A DNA stretch of 16,403 nt from UBA1425 sp051881715 (GCA_051881715.1 JBJEQK010000040.1:1-16403); one strand, 5' to 3'; positions 7,248 through 13,934 are shown, counted from the first letter of the stretch. Notes: a model not told the origin generated them from the letters alone. Numbers and translations: made by a program.

Positions 7248-8199
7248 TGTCCTCCTCCTTTGCCGCGGCTAAAATATCCTCAAAGCTGCCGATCTTATCC
7301 AGTATTGCGTCCAGTTCCTCCTGCACGGACAGATCTGCGGCGTCAAACAGCACGTCACCCAGATCCTCCTCCGGATCCTCGGAGGCCTGCTCGTAGAAAT
7401 CCGCCGCATGGCTCTCCCCGGTGTCGTCCGATTCCTGCGCCGCCTTCTGTGTCGGTTCGGCGGCGGGCAGTGAGGGTTCCTGTTTCTGCTCTGTCTGTGC
7501 AGATGCCGCACTCTCCCGCACGGCGGGCTGTGCCGGCTTTTTCTTTTTGCGTTTTTCGATTCCGAACGCCATCTCGGCGTCATACTGCGTCAGCCGTCCC
7601 GAAATGAACCGCTTCAAAATCGCCGCCATGAAGCCCAGCACGATAAATCCGCCGAAGGGCATGGCAAGTCCCCGCAAAGGTGCTGTAACGAACACCTTCT
7701 GCTCCAAAAGGGTGCCGCTTCCCAGCAGTTCCCGCACGGCGCCGCAGAGCATCAGCACCAGCGCAGTACCGATGCCGTTGGCCAGAGCGTCCAAAAAGCT
7801 CAGACGGACGCTTTTCTTGACGGCAAAATTTTCCGAGCGCAGTGCCACCGCCGAGCTTGCCGCCATCAGCGGCAGATAGATGCCCACCAGATTGAGCATC
7901 TCAGGGAGGTTCTGCTCCAAAAGATAGGTGCATCCGACACACACGGACAAACCGATCAGAAAATAGATGCCCACACGCACACTGCGGGACACTTTTTTGA
8001 GAAACAGGGATGCGATGCATTCGCACAAAACCATCAACACGATCAGGATCGCCGACAGCAGTGCCGCCGACAGCAGATCCGCCGCCGCCGCGACAGCCGG
8101 GCAAAGACCGATCACCTGCACCAGTACAGGATTTTTCACGATCACGCCGTGGGTAAAGATCCGCTTCGGCGTGAGCACGGCACGTTTCTTCTCAGGCAT
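7240..8199 (-). CDS. RnfE-like membrane protein with long acidic C-terminal tail
   Basis: The 319-aa product has an RnfE/NqrD-like membrane core (about 1-205): KNPVLVQVIGLCPAVA (22-37, retaining Cys33), LVGIYLPLMAASSAVALRSENFA (see Ser116 where RnfE has its second cluster cysteine), DALANGIGTALVLMLCGAVRELLGSGTLL (137-165) and MPFGGFIVLGFMAAILKRF (180-198). After a KRKKKKP stretch comes a tail of about 100 residues rich in Glu, Asp, Ala and Gln that RnfE normally lacks. It ends in likely amphipathic helices (SVQEELDAILDKIGSFEDIL). The tail is expected on the cytoplasmic side. The ATG at 8197-8199 overlaps rnfD by eight bases and has AAAGGAGG upstream. Confidence 0.85.
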   Translation of the reverse strand: MPEKKRAVLTPKRIFTHGVIVKNPVLVQVIGLCPAVAAAADLLSAALLSAILIVLMVLCECIASLFLKKVSRSVRVGIYFLIGLSVCVGCTYLLEQNLPEMLNLVGIYLPLMAASSAVALRSENFAVKKSVRLSFLDALANGIGTALVLMLCGAVRELLGSGTLLEQKVFVTAPLRGLAMPFGGFIVLGFMAAILKRFISGRLTQYDAEMAFGIEKRKKKKPAQPAVRESAASAQTEQKQEPSLPAAEPTQKAAQESDDTGESHAADFYEQASEDPEEDLGDVLFDAADLSVQEELDAILDKIGSFEDILAAAKEEDNA

Positions 8200-9169
8200 T
8201 TTTCACGCCCTCCTTTGCCGCCTTGCGTGCTTTTTTCTTTTTCTTCTCCCAGCGGATCAAACGGATCTCCACCGCCGGCCACACGGCGTTGCAGATCAGC
8301 ACGCCGAAGCAGACGCTCTCCTCAAAATTGGAGAAGTGCCGCAGTGTCATGCACACGATGCCGGAGAAAAAGCCGTATAAAAAGCGATGACTGCGTTTGT
8401 TGGGGGAGATCGCCGGGTCGGTCATGAAGAACAGTGCAGCGAAGATCAGCACCCCCGAGCACATCTCCATCAGCAGGGACGTCAGCCCTGCTTTCACCAC
8501 CCTCGGAAACAGCAGCGCCATCAGGGCGCAGGACAGCAAAAAGGACAGGGTATTGAGGATAGCACGGCGGTACCGCACGCCCATATATACCATCCCCGCC
8601 AACAGGACAACAATGCAGGTCGCACCCATGGGACCCGGATAGTTTCCGATGAGGACATCGAGAATGTTGACGAGGTTCGGGCGGATGGTCGTTCCCTGAT
8701 GGAGCATCCCCGCAAGGGACAGTCCCTGGACATATTCGCCGCCCGTCCCGATCACGGGATAGCAAAAGACCTTCTCCGACCAGCAGAGGGTCATGAACGC
8801 AAACCCTGCCGCCGTCGGCACAAAGGGCACGGACTCGGTGCCGCCCAAGGGCAGCTTCACCACCACGATGGAGAACGCCACGCCGGACAGCGCCACATAA
8901 TACGGGATATTTGCCGGAAGCATCAGCGCCGTTGCCGCGCCGATAAACAGCGCACTGCAATCGTTCAGATCCCGCGGACAGCGCAGGATCACCGAGCCGA
9001 ACAGCTCGCACAGCACGCCGGCGCCCATACAAACCAAAATGCGCGCAAGGGCGTCCCAGCCGTAGTAATACACCGCCATCACCGCCGGCAGGACGAGCAT
9101 CAGCAGTGCGTCAAAGTGGAACACTCTGCCCGGTGTGCGGCGCAAACGCAGGTTCTTTTTGGAAGCCAA
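8192..9169 (-). CDS. RnfD-like membrane protein, degenerate flavinylation site
   Basis: A polytopic protein of 325 aa matching RnfD/NqrB: ALFIGAATALMLPANIPYYV, VVVKLPLGGTESVPFVPTAAGFAF, DVLIGNYPGPMGATCIVVLLAG and the conserved FFMTDPAISPN (248-258). In Rnf complexes this subunit carries covalent FMN on a D-x-x-S/T-G-A-T motif. Here the best-placed segment is EYVQGLS (145-151), which keeps only an acidic residue, Gly and Ser; an HQGTT follows nine residues later. The chosen start is TTG at 9167-9169, seven bases after a perfect GGAGGT. A GTG three codons earlier (9176-9178) overlaps that site and is less likely. This is the first gene of the long minus-strand operon. No rnfC precedes it. Confidence 0.85.
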   Translation of the reverse strand: MASKKNLRLRRTPGRVFHFDALLMLVLPAVMAVYYYGWDALARILVCMGAGVLCELFGSVILRCPRDLNDCSALFIGAATALMLPANIPYYVALSGVAFSIVVVKLPLGGTESVPFVPTAAGFAFMTLCWSEKVFCYPVIGTGGEYVQGLSLAGMLHQGTTIRPNLVNILDVLIGNYPGPMGATCIVVLLAGMVYMGVRYRRAILNTLSFLLSCALMALLFPRVVKAGLTSLLMEMCSGVLIFAALFFMTDPAISPNKRSHRFLYGFFSGIVCMTLRHFSNFEESVCFGVLICNAVWPAVEIRLIRWEKKKKKARKAAKEGVKNA

Positions 9170-9222
9170 GGAGAACACCTCCGGTAAATTCTGGTAAAGC
9201 AGGGGATCCTTCCCCGAATTTC

Positions 9223-9241
9223 CTGCAATTTATCATTGCAG
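9223..9241. promoter_or_regulatory. Inverted repeat in the rnfD/mecA divergent intergenic region (candidate operator)
   Basis: CTGCAAT-TTATC-ATTGCAG is a perfect 7-bp inverted repeat with a 5-base centre. It sits between the divergent rnfD-like operon and mecA, and overlaps the candidate -35 of mecA. Its place and symmetry suit a dimeric regulator that could act on both directions. No regulator gene is adjacent, so the partner is unknown. Nearer the rnfD start is a tandem TTTACC repeat (read on the minus strand, 9183-9198) and a small GGGGA/TCCCC hairpin (9202-9215). Confidence 0.4.
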
Positions 9242-9264
9242 ACTGCCTGTACAAATAATATGAT
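9236..9264 (+). promoter_or_regulatory. Candidate promoter of mecA
   Basis: TTGCAG (-35, weak, 9236-9241) and TATGAT (-10, 9259-9264) are separated by 17 bases and lie 32 bases before the mecA start. The -10 is close to the vegetative consensus. The -35 half overlaps the inverted repeat at 9223-9241. Confidence 0.5.
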
Positions 9265-9296
9265 AGTAGTAGAAAGTAAGTCAGGGGGGCGATCCA

Positions 9297-9872
9297 TTGA
9301 AGATCGAAACGCCACAGGAGAACAAGATCATCGTTGAGCTGACGCAGGCGGACATGGCGGAGCTGGACATCACCTATGAGGAAATGGACTACGGCAACAT
9401 CGAGACCCGCCGGGTCATCTGGACCATTCTCGACCGGGTGCGGCATACGCTGTCCCGGGACATCGACCCGTCCGGGCGCATGATGATCGAAACCATTCCC
9501 ACCGGGGACGGGGGATGCGTGATCTATTTCACCGTTTTGGGCGAGACGCGGTACATGGGCTATCACACCCTGCGCATCAACAAGGAGCGCACGGCGTTTA
9601 CATATGCCTTTGACTCCCTGGACTCGCTGACGGACTGTGCCGCTGCCCTGCGCCATACGGAAACGGTTCTGCCCAAGAGCAGTCTTTTCCTTTTGGACGG
9701 GGAATACCGTCTGTTTTTGCAGTGCGACCTGCCGCCCCGACGATGCAAACAGCTGCTGGCGGAATACGGCACACTCTGCGCCGAGGGCACACTGCCGCTG
9801 AGCTTTCTGCGCGAGCACGGGAAGCTGCTGTGCGAAAACGATGCCATCGAAAAACTGACCATCGGCTTATAA
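9297..9872 (+). CDS. mecA: MecA-family adaptor protein
   Basis: The 191-aa protein has the two-domain MecA pattern. The N-terminal domain (about 1-80) is IETPQENKIIVELTQADMAELDITYEEMDYG followed by a segment around TRRVIWTILDRVRHTL (given by key positions only). The C-terminal domain (about 90-185) contains YAFDSLDSLTDCAAAL and SSLFLLDGEYRLFLQCD. MecA proteins deliver substrates, such as the competence factor ComK in Bacillus, to the ClpC ATPase; the N-terminal domain binds the substrate and the C-terminal domain binds ClpC. The substrate here is unknown. The protein is somewhat shorter than Bacillus MecA (218 aa), with a short linker. The start is TTG at 9297-9299, supported by AGGGGGG eight bases upstream; no ATG fits. 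The 3' end overlaps rpe on the other strand. Confidence 0.85.
   Translation: MKIETPQENKIIVELTQADMAELDITYEEMDYGNIETRRVIWTILDRVRHTLSRDIDPSGRMMIETIPTGDGGCVIYFTVLGETRYMGYHTLRINKERTAFTYAFDSLDSLTDCAAALRHTETVLPKSSLFLLDGEYRLFLQCDLPPRRCKQLLAEYGTLCAEGTLPLSFLREHGKLLCENDAIEKLTIGL
9867..9872. other. Shared TTATAA carrying both stop codons of mecA and rpe
   Basis: The palindrome TTATAA supplies the mecA stop (TAA, 9870-9872) on the plus strand and the rpe stop (TAA read from 9869 to 9867) on the minus strand, so the two reading frames overlap by six bases. The 3' UTRs of both messages must run into the opposite gene. Confidence 0.95.
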
Positions 9873-10541
9873 CTGCGTACCATACGCCTCTTCGGCGCAC
9901 GTGCGCAGCTGCGCAATGACCGCTGCGGCATCGGCGCTGCGGAATACGGCACTGCCGGCTACGAACACATTGGCGCCTGCCGCCGCCGCTTCCCGGACGG
10001 TGGATGCGTTGATGCCGCCGTCCACCTGAATATCCGTCGAAAGACCCCGCTCTGTGCATTCTTTGCGCAGGGCGGCTATTTTTGGACACATCTGGGGCAT
10101 GAACGCTTGTCCGCCGAAGCCCGGCTCCACCGTCATGACCAGCACCATTTCCACGTCCTGCAAAAACGGGTACACCGTTTCCACGGGTGTGCCCGGCTTC
10201 ACTGACACCGCCGCCCGACAGCCTGCCGCATGGATGGCGTCGATCACCGCTTTCGGCTCCTTCGCCGCTTCGATGTGGAAGGTGATGCTGTCCGCCCCTG
10301 CCGCGCGGAAATCGTCAATGTAGCGCAGAGGGTCGCAGATCATCAGATGCACGTCGAATTCCGCCCGGCTTTTGTCCCGAATGGCACGGATCACCGGCGC
10401 ACCGAAGCTGATGTTCGGCACGAACATCCCGTCCATCACGTCCAGATGCAGCATCTCCGCGCCGCAATCCTCCATCCGCGCAGCCTCCGCGCCGAGAGCA
10501 GAGAAATCGCAGGCAAGTACCGAGGGAGCAATACGAATCAT
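9867..10541 (-). CDS. rpe: Ribulose-phosphate 3-epimerase
   Basis: This 224-aa TIM-barrel enzyme interconverts ribulose 5-phosphate and xylulose 5-phosphate in the pentose phosphate pathway. Diagnostic segments are IAPSVLACDF (4-13), MLHLDVMDGMFVPNISFG with metal ligands H32 and D34, FDVHLMI with H65, VMTVEPGFGGQAF (135-147) and IQVDGGIN with catalytic D174. The frame is open to 10571, but the ATG at 10539-10541 is chosen because homology begins there and AAAGGTGAC precedes it. It is apparently monocistronic, with its own promoter, and converges on mecA with a six-base overlap. No terminator for either gene is visible at the junction. Confidence 0.95.
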   Translation of the reverse strand: MIRIAPSVLACDFSALGAEAARMEDCGAEMLHLDVMDGMFVPNISFGAPVIRAIRDKSRAEFDVHLMICDPLRYIDDFRAAGADSITFHIEAAKEPKAVIDAIHAAGCRAAVSVKPGTPVETVYPFLQDVEMVLVMTVEPGFGGQAFMPQMCPKIAALRKECTERGLSTDIQVDGGINASTVREAAAAGANVFVAGSAVFRSADAAAVIAQLRTCAEEAYGTQL

Positions 10542-10600
10542 CCTTGTCACCTTTTTTCTTGTTTCGCACAATAAATTTCACAAATACAAACAGGTAAAAT

Positions 10601-10629
10601 AGTATACCATATTTACATCAAAAATACAA
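10601..10629 (-). promoter_or_regulatory. Promoter of rpe
   Basis: On the minus strand TTGTAT (-35, 10624-10629) and TATACT (-10, 10601-10606) are 17 bases apart, and TGG directly before the -10 makes an extended -10 (TGnTATACT). It lies about 60 bases upstream of the rpe ATG and downstream of the terminator at 10665-10702, so rpe is probably transcribed alone. Confidence 0.75.
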
Positions 10630-10664
10630 GGGCAACACCGCACAAATCCCGGGAAGGCAAAAAC

Positions 10665-10702
10665 CAAAAAAGAAAAAACGCACCCATCTTTCGACAGGTG
10701 CG
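10665..10702 (-). terminator. Rho-independent terminator of the zinc-ribbon gene
   Basis: Read on the minus strand, CGCACCTGTC-GAAA-GATGGGTGCG forms a 10-bp stem (two G-U pairs) closed by a GAAA tetraloop, followed by TTTTTTCTTTTTT. It begins 64 bases after the stop of the zinc-ribbon gene and before the rpe promoter. Confidence 0.9.
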
Positions 10703-10765
10703 GTTTCGGCAGATCGCTGTGCGGACATCCCGCCCGCTCCGGCAGCTCAAAGCACTGCAGCTATA

Positions 10766-11548
10766 TCATGAATTGCGATACGTCGTTCTGTCCACGAGAT
10801 GTTTGCAATCCATACATGTGGTCAACAGAACCGTTTCTATTCCGTTTTCCGAAGCCGTGCGCTTTAAGCTTTTACTTCCGCAATACGGACACCACATAAG
10901 GCGCATATCTCCCTGCCCAATTGGATTCGGTGCCGGAACATGTACCAAGTTTTTGCCGCATTCCGGGCATATGTTTTCTAAGAAATCTACATCTATACCG
11001 CATTGCGGGCAGATATGCCCGGTCAATTTATGAATCGGACGATATGGCTGGTGATTATTGATCAAATCGTCCATCGCTTCCTCCCTCTGGCGCCTCAGCT
11101 CTCTTTTGGAAAATCGTTCAAAGTCTGCTTTTGCATCCTCAGCCAACCTTTTGTACTCCACAGATTTGCTGATGTTATAAAACATTGCAATCAGTGCAAT
11201 CGTACCGCAAATGGCGGCGGGTGCAGTCAAAAACAAACGAAGCCCTTTATCACTACTCACAATCCAACATAACGCTGCGTTTAACACCGCACATCCGAGC
11301 TGAACCCAAATACACAGCTTTATAAAGTATCGGCATTCTTTGACAGAACTCTCCCAATACGAAATCCGTTTCTGCGCACCGTTTTCTTCATGAAAACGTT
11401 TCTCCACAGCGCAAAGCGTTTCTTCCTTGAGCTTCGGCAAACGCTGCTGATAAAAATGCTCTTTGATATTGTATTCACAGCCGGGACACCAAATCGCCTT
11501 ATTGGACACACCCTTACGCCCACAGTTCGGACAAGTGATTAACGCCAT
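10766..11548 (-). CDS. Triple zinc-ribbon, two-TM membrane protein of unknown function
   Basis: The 260-aa product has three four-cysteine zinc ribbons: CPNC/CPGC (C6, C9, C21, C24), CPQC/CPEC (C180, C183, C194, C197) and CPYC/CMDC (C220, C223, C245, C248). Between the first and second lie two predicted transmembrane helices (about 76-97 and 103-124) and a charged, probably coiled segment (about 128-165, rich in Arg, Glu and Lys). Both soluble parts should face the same side, probably the cytoplasm. I do not recognise a named family. The ATG at 11546-11548 follows AAGGAGG with seven-base spacing. The gene is visibly more AT-rich than its neighbours, stands alone, and ends in a clear terminator, which suggests later acquisition or loose selection. 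Confidence 0.85.
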   Translation of the reverse strand: MALITCPNCGRKGVSNKAIWCPGCEYNIKEHFYQQRLPKLKEETLCAVEKRFHEENGAQKRISYWESSVKECRYFIKLCIWVQLGCAVLNAALCWIVSSDKGLRLFLTAPAAICGTIALIAMFYNISKSVEYKRLAEDAKADFERFSKRELRRQREEAMDDLINNHQPYRPIHKLTGHICPQCGIDVDFLENICPECGKNLVHVPAPNPIGQGDMRLMWCPYCGSKSLKRTASENGIETVLLTTCMDCKHLVDRTTYRNS

Positions 11549-11897
11549 AGAAATACCTCCTTTTTCGTTTCAAGAACGCCAAGTCTTAGAGATCGGCAAA
11601 CATGGGAAGCTGCCTGCGTTTTCATCTGTTTGTCGGTTTTGAAAAATTTTTCTTTACCGCAAATCTATCCTATCACGATTGTTGTCCGATAAAACTCCCT
11701 GCAAAGCACAAAACACACCAAAGCGAACCTAAATCGCCCAAGGAAGCTACATTTTTCGGCACACACGAAATCTCTTTTTCTACGACAGACCCCCTTGGCG
11801 GAAATTTTCGTCTGGTTATACAATCTATTCTGATTCTGGATATTTCGACATGGTCAGATGTGCTGTATACTGGGGAAAAACTTAAGGAGGCTTTACG
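11549..11897. other. Intergenic region between zinc-ribbon gene and pdxS
   Basis: About 350 AT-rich bases with no gene I can support. It holds the 5' leader of the minus-strand zinc-ribbon gene at its left end and the pdxS promoter at its right end. A short open frame across 11602-11901 has no ribosome site and overlaps the pdxS start in another frame. No named riboswitch or long repeat was recognised in the remainder. Confidence 0.6.
11845..11871 (+). promoter_or_regulatory. Candidate promoter of pdxST
   Basis: TCGACA (-35, five of six consensus bases, 11845-11850) and TATACT (-10, 11866-11871) are separated by 15 bases, slightly short. The -10 lies 26 bases before the pdxS ATG, leaving room for the AAGGAGG ribosome site at 11884-11890. 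Confidence 0.55.
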
Positions 11898-12773
11898 ATG
11901 AACGATAAACAATACGGATTGAACAAAGGGTTGGCACAGATGCTCAAGGGCGGCGTTATCATGGACGTCACCACGCCGGAGCAGGCCAAGATCGCCGAAG
12001 CGGCAGGCGCCTGCGCCGTCATGGCGCTGGAACGCATTCCCGCCGACATTCGCGCCGCCGGCGGCGTTTCCAGAATGAGCGACCCGAAAATGATCAAGGG
12101 CATTCAGGATGCCGTCAGCATCCCGGTCATGGCGAAATGCCGCATCGGTCACTTCGTGGAGGCGCAGATCTTGGAGGCCATCGAGATCGACTACATTGAC
12201 GAGTCGGAGGTTCTCTCTCCGGCAGATGATCTGTACCACATCGACAAGACACAGTTCCGTGTGCCCTTCGTCTGCGGCGCACGGGATCTGGGCGAGGCGC
12301 TGCGCCGCATCAACGAGGGCGCATCCATGATCCGCACCAAGGGTGAGCCCGGCACCGGCGACGTGGTGCAGGCCGTGCGCCATATGCGCAAGATGAACGC
12401 CGAGATCCGCAAGATCACCTCCATGCGCAAGGACGAGCTTTTTGAGGAAGCCAAGCAGCTGCAGGTACCCTATGATCTGGTCGTGTATGTGCAGGAAAAC
12501 GGAAAACTGCCCGTGGTAAACTTTGCTGCCGGCGGCGTTGCCACACCTGCAGACGCTGCACTGATGATGCAGCTGGGTGCGGACGGCGTGTTTGTCGGCT
12601 CCGGCATCTTCAAGTCCGGCAACCCTGCCAAGCGTGCATCGGCGATCGTGCAGGCGGTCACCAACTATCAGGATGCGCACCTGATCGCCAAGCTTTCCGA
12701 GGATCTGGGCGAAGCGATGGTGGGCATCAACGAAAACGAAATTCGTCTGATCATGGAAGAAAGAGGTCAATAA
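11898..12773 (+). CDS. pdxS: Pyridoxal 5'-phosphate synthase, lyase subunit PdxS
   Basis: This 291-aa subunit builds pyridoxal 5'-phosphate from ribose 5-phosphate, glyceraldehyde 3-phosphate and ammonia supplied by PdxT, in a 12+12 cytoplasmic complex. The full family pattern is visible: GLAQMLKGGVIMDVTTPEQA with D23, VMALERIPADIRAAGGVSRM (41-60), IPVMAKCRIGHFVEAQ with the substrate-binding K80, YIDESEVLSPADD, and MIRTKGEPGTG with the second lysine K148. Length matches the family. The ATG at 11898-11900 has a perfect AAGGAGG seven bases upstream. The TAA stop is immediately followed by the pdxT ATG, so the pair is co-translated. Confidence 0.98.
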   Translation: MNDKQYGLNKGLAQMLKGGVIMDVTTPEQAKIAEAAGACAVMALERIPADIRAAGGVSRMSDPKMIKGIQDAVSIPVMAKCRIGHFVEAQILEAIEIDYIDESEVLSPADDLYHIDKTQFRVPFVCGARDLGEALRRINEGASMIRTKGEPGTGDVVQAVRHMRKMNAEIRKITSMRKDELFEEAKQLQVPYDLVVYVQENGKLPVVNFAAGGVATPADAALMMQLGADGVFVGSGIFKSGNPAKRASAIVQAVTNYQDAHLIAKLSEDLGEAMVGINENEIRLIMEERGQ

Positions 12774-13352
12774 ATGAAAATCGGTGTACTTGCCGTCCAA
12801 GGAGCATTTATCGAGCATGAAGCGATGCTCGAACGGCTCGGCGCGCCCTGCATACAGGTGCGCCAAAAGACGGATCTGCAAGGAATTGACGGCATCGTCC
12901 TCCCCGGCGGGGAGAGCACGGTGCAGGGACAGCTGCTGCACAAGCTGGAGATCTTTGAGCCGTTAAAAGCCATGATCGCAGACGGGCTCCCCGTTCTTGC
13001 CACCTGTGCGGGACTGATCCTTTTGGCGGAACATCTCGACGGCGATGCAACGACCCACCTGGCTACCCTGCCCGTGTGCGTCAAGCGCAATGCCTACGGC
13101 AGACAGCTTTCCAGCTTCACCGCCACCGCCGATGTGGGGGATATTGCCGACTATCCCTTGGTGTTTATCCGCGCGCCGTATATTTCCGCCGCCGGCGAAA
13201 ACGTGCAAACTTTGGCGGCAGTGGACGGGAACATTGTCGCCGTCCGATACCAAAACCAGATCGGTCTCGCCTTTCACCCCGAGCTGACGGACGACACACG
13301 CATACACGCATCGTTCCTGAAGCTGGTGGAAGATCGGCTCAGCAAACAATAA
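12774..13352 (+). CDS. pdxT: Pyridoxal 5'-phosphate synthase, glutaminase subunit PdxT
   Basis: The 192-aa class I glutamine amidotransferase frees ammonia from glutamine and channels it to PdxS. Recognisable parts are KIGVLAVQGAFIEHEAML (2-19), the oxyanion-strand segment IVLPGGESTV (41-50), the nucleophile elbow LATCAGLILL with Cys78, FIRAPYI (131-137), and the catalytic FHPELT with His168 and Glu170. The ATG directly abuts the pdxS stop (TAA-ATG), and the ribosome site AAAGAGG lies within the pdxS end. A terminator follows 10 bases after the stop. All three triad residues are present. Confidence 0.97.
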   Translation: MKIGVLAVQGAFIEHEAMLERLGAPCIQVRQKTDLQGIDGIVLPGGESTVQGQLLHKLEIFEPLKAMIADGLPVLATCAGLILLAEHLDGDATTHLATLPVCVKRNAYGRQLSSFTATADVGDIADYPLVFIRAPYISAAGENVQTLAAVDGNIVAVRYQNQIGLAFHPELTDDTRIHASFLKLVEDRLSKQ

Positions 13353-13362
13353 ACTTTTTCCG

Positions 13363-13397
13363 GGGGCTGCGGTCAAAACACCGCAGTCCCTTTGGTT
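13363..13397 (+). terminator. Rho-independent terminator after pdxT
   Basis: GGGGCTGCGGT-CAAAAC-ACCGCAGTCCC makes an 11-bp stem (one G-U pair), followed by TTTGGTTTT. The T tract is interrupted, but the stem is strong and it lies right after pdxT and before the luxS promoter. Confidence 0.8.
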
Positions 13398-13402
13398 TTC
13401 GG

Positions 13403-13431
13403 TTGACTTTCCGGGATGCATCCTGTATAAT
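13403..13431 (+). promoter_or_regulatory. Promoter of the luxS operon
   Basis: TTGACT (-35, 13403-13408) and TATAAT (-10, 13426-13431) are 17 bases apart, almost perfect vegetative consensus. The spacer contains the 10-bp palindrome GGATGCATCC (13414-13423), a possible operator. The luxS ATG is 35 bases after the -10. Confidence 0.88.
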
Positions 13432-13466
13432 ATTTTCCGAAAATCTTTGCAGAAAGGTACGGCACT

Positions 13467-13934
13467 ATGGGAACGCCTGACAAAATCGAAAGCTTCAAAA
13501 TCGACCACGACCTGCTGGATCCGGGATTCTACATCTCCCGCATCGACGGCAACATCATCACCTACGATCTGCGCACCCGAAAGCCCAATAGGGGCGCCTA
13601 TATGGACAACTTGACCATGCACAGCGTGGAGCATATGTTTGCCACCTTCGTGCGCAGCAGCGAGATTCGGGACGATGTGGTCTACTTCGGCCCCATGGGC
13701 TGTCAGACCGGGTTCTATCTGCTGGTCAAGGACAGAACGCCCGAGGAGGTTTTTCGCTGTACCCGCACGGTGATCGACCAGATTCTCGCCTACGAGGGGG
13801 AAGTATTCGGCGCCTCCCGCAAAGAGTGCGGCAACTACAAAAACCTGTCCCTCGACGCCGCCAAGGCGGAGATGCGGGACTACGGCAAAATTTTATCCGA
13901 ATGGGAGGACATGACCTTTGCCTACAAACAATAA
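13467..13934 (+). CDS. luxS: S-ribosylhomocysteine lyase (autoinducer-2 synthesis)
   Basis: This 155-aa metalloenzyme splits S-ribosylhomocysteine into homocysteine and DPD, the AI-2 precursor. It carries the metal-binding HSVEHMFATF (H52 and H56, with E55), the catalytic-cysteine segment FGPMGCQTGFYLL with Cys79, and KECGNYKNL with the third metal ligand Cys121. Length is standard. The ATG at 13467-13469 is preceded by AAAGGT. The 3' end overlaps the nucleosidase gene by 17 bases, so the two consecutive steps of S-adenosylhomocysteine recycling are coupled. It is the first gene after a strong promoter. Confidence 0.98.
   Translation: MGTPDKIESFKIDHDLLDPGFYISRIDGNIITYDLRTRKPNRGAYMDNLTMHSVEHMFATFVRSSEIRDDVVYFGPMGCQTGFYLLVKDRTPEEVFRCTRTVIDQILAYEGEVFGASRKECGNYKNLSLDAAKAEMRDYGKILSEWEDMTFAYKQ

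Noticed and set aside
8689..8703. HQGTT segment as the covalent-FMN site of the RnfD-like protein
   Set aside because: It lacks the S/T-G-A-T order and lies nine residues past the aligned position; EYVQGLS is better placed, though also degenerate.
8387..9187. 266-codon plus-strand frame over rnfD
   Set aside because: Shadow of the rnfD-like gene, with no ribosome site or domain.
9111..9818. 235-codon minus-strand frame over mecA and the divergent promoter
   Set aside because: Crosses the intergenic region and mecA antisense; no family resemblance.
11760..11830. Possible riboswitch or operator structure upstream of pdxS
   Set aside because: Only a 5-bp CAGAC/GTCTG pairing around a long loop was found; it matches no known riboswitch and could be chance.
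11602..11901. 99-codon plus-strand frame in the gap before pdxS
   Set aside because: No ribosome site, no recognisable domain, and it runs through the pdxS promoter and start codon in another frame.
11673..12941. 422-codon minus-strand frame over pdxS
   Set aside because: Antisense to the unmistakable pdxS and start of pdxT; His/Leu-rich mirror of a conserved gene.
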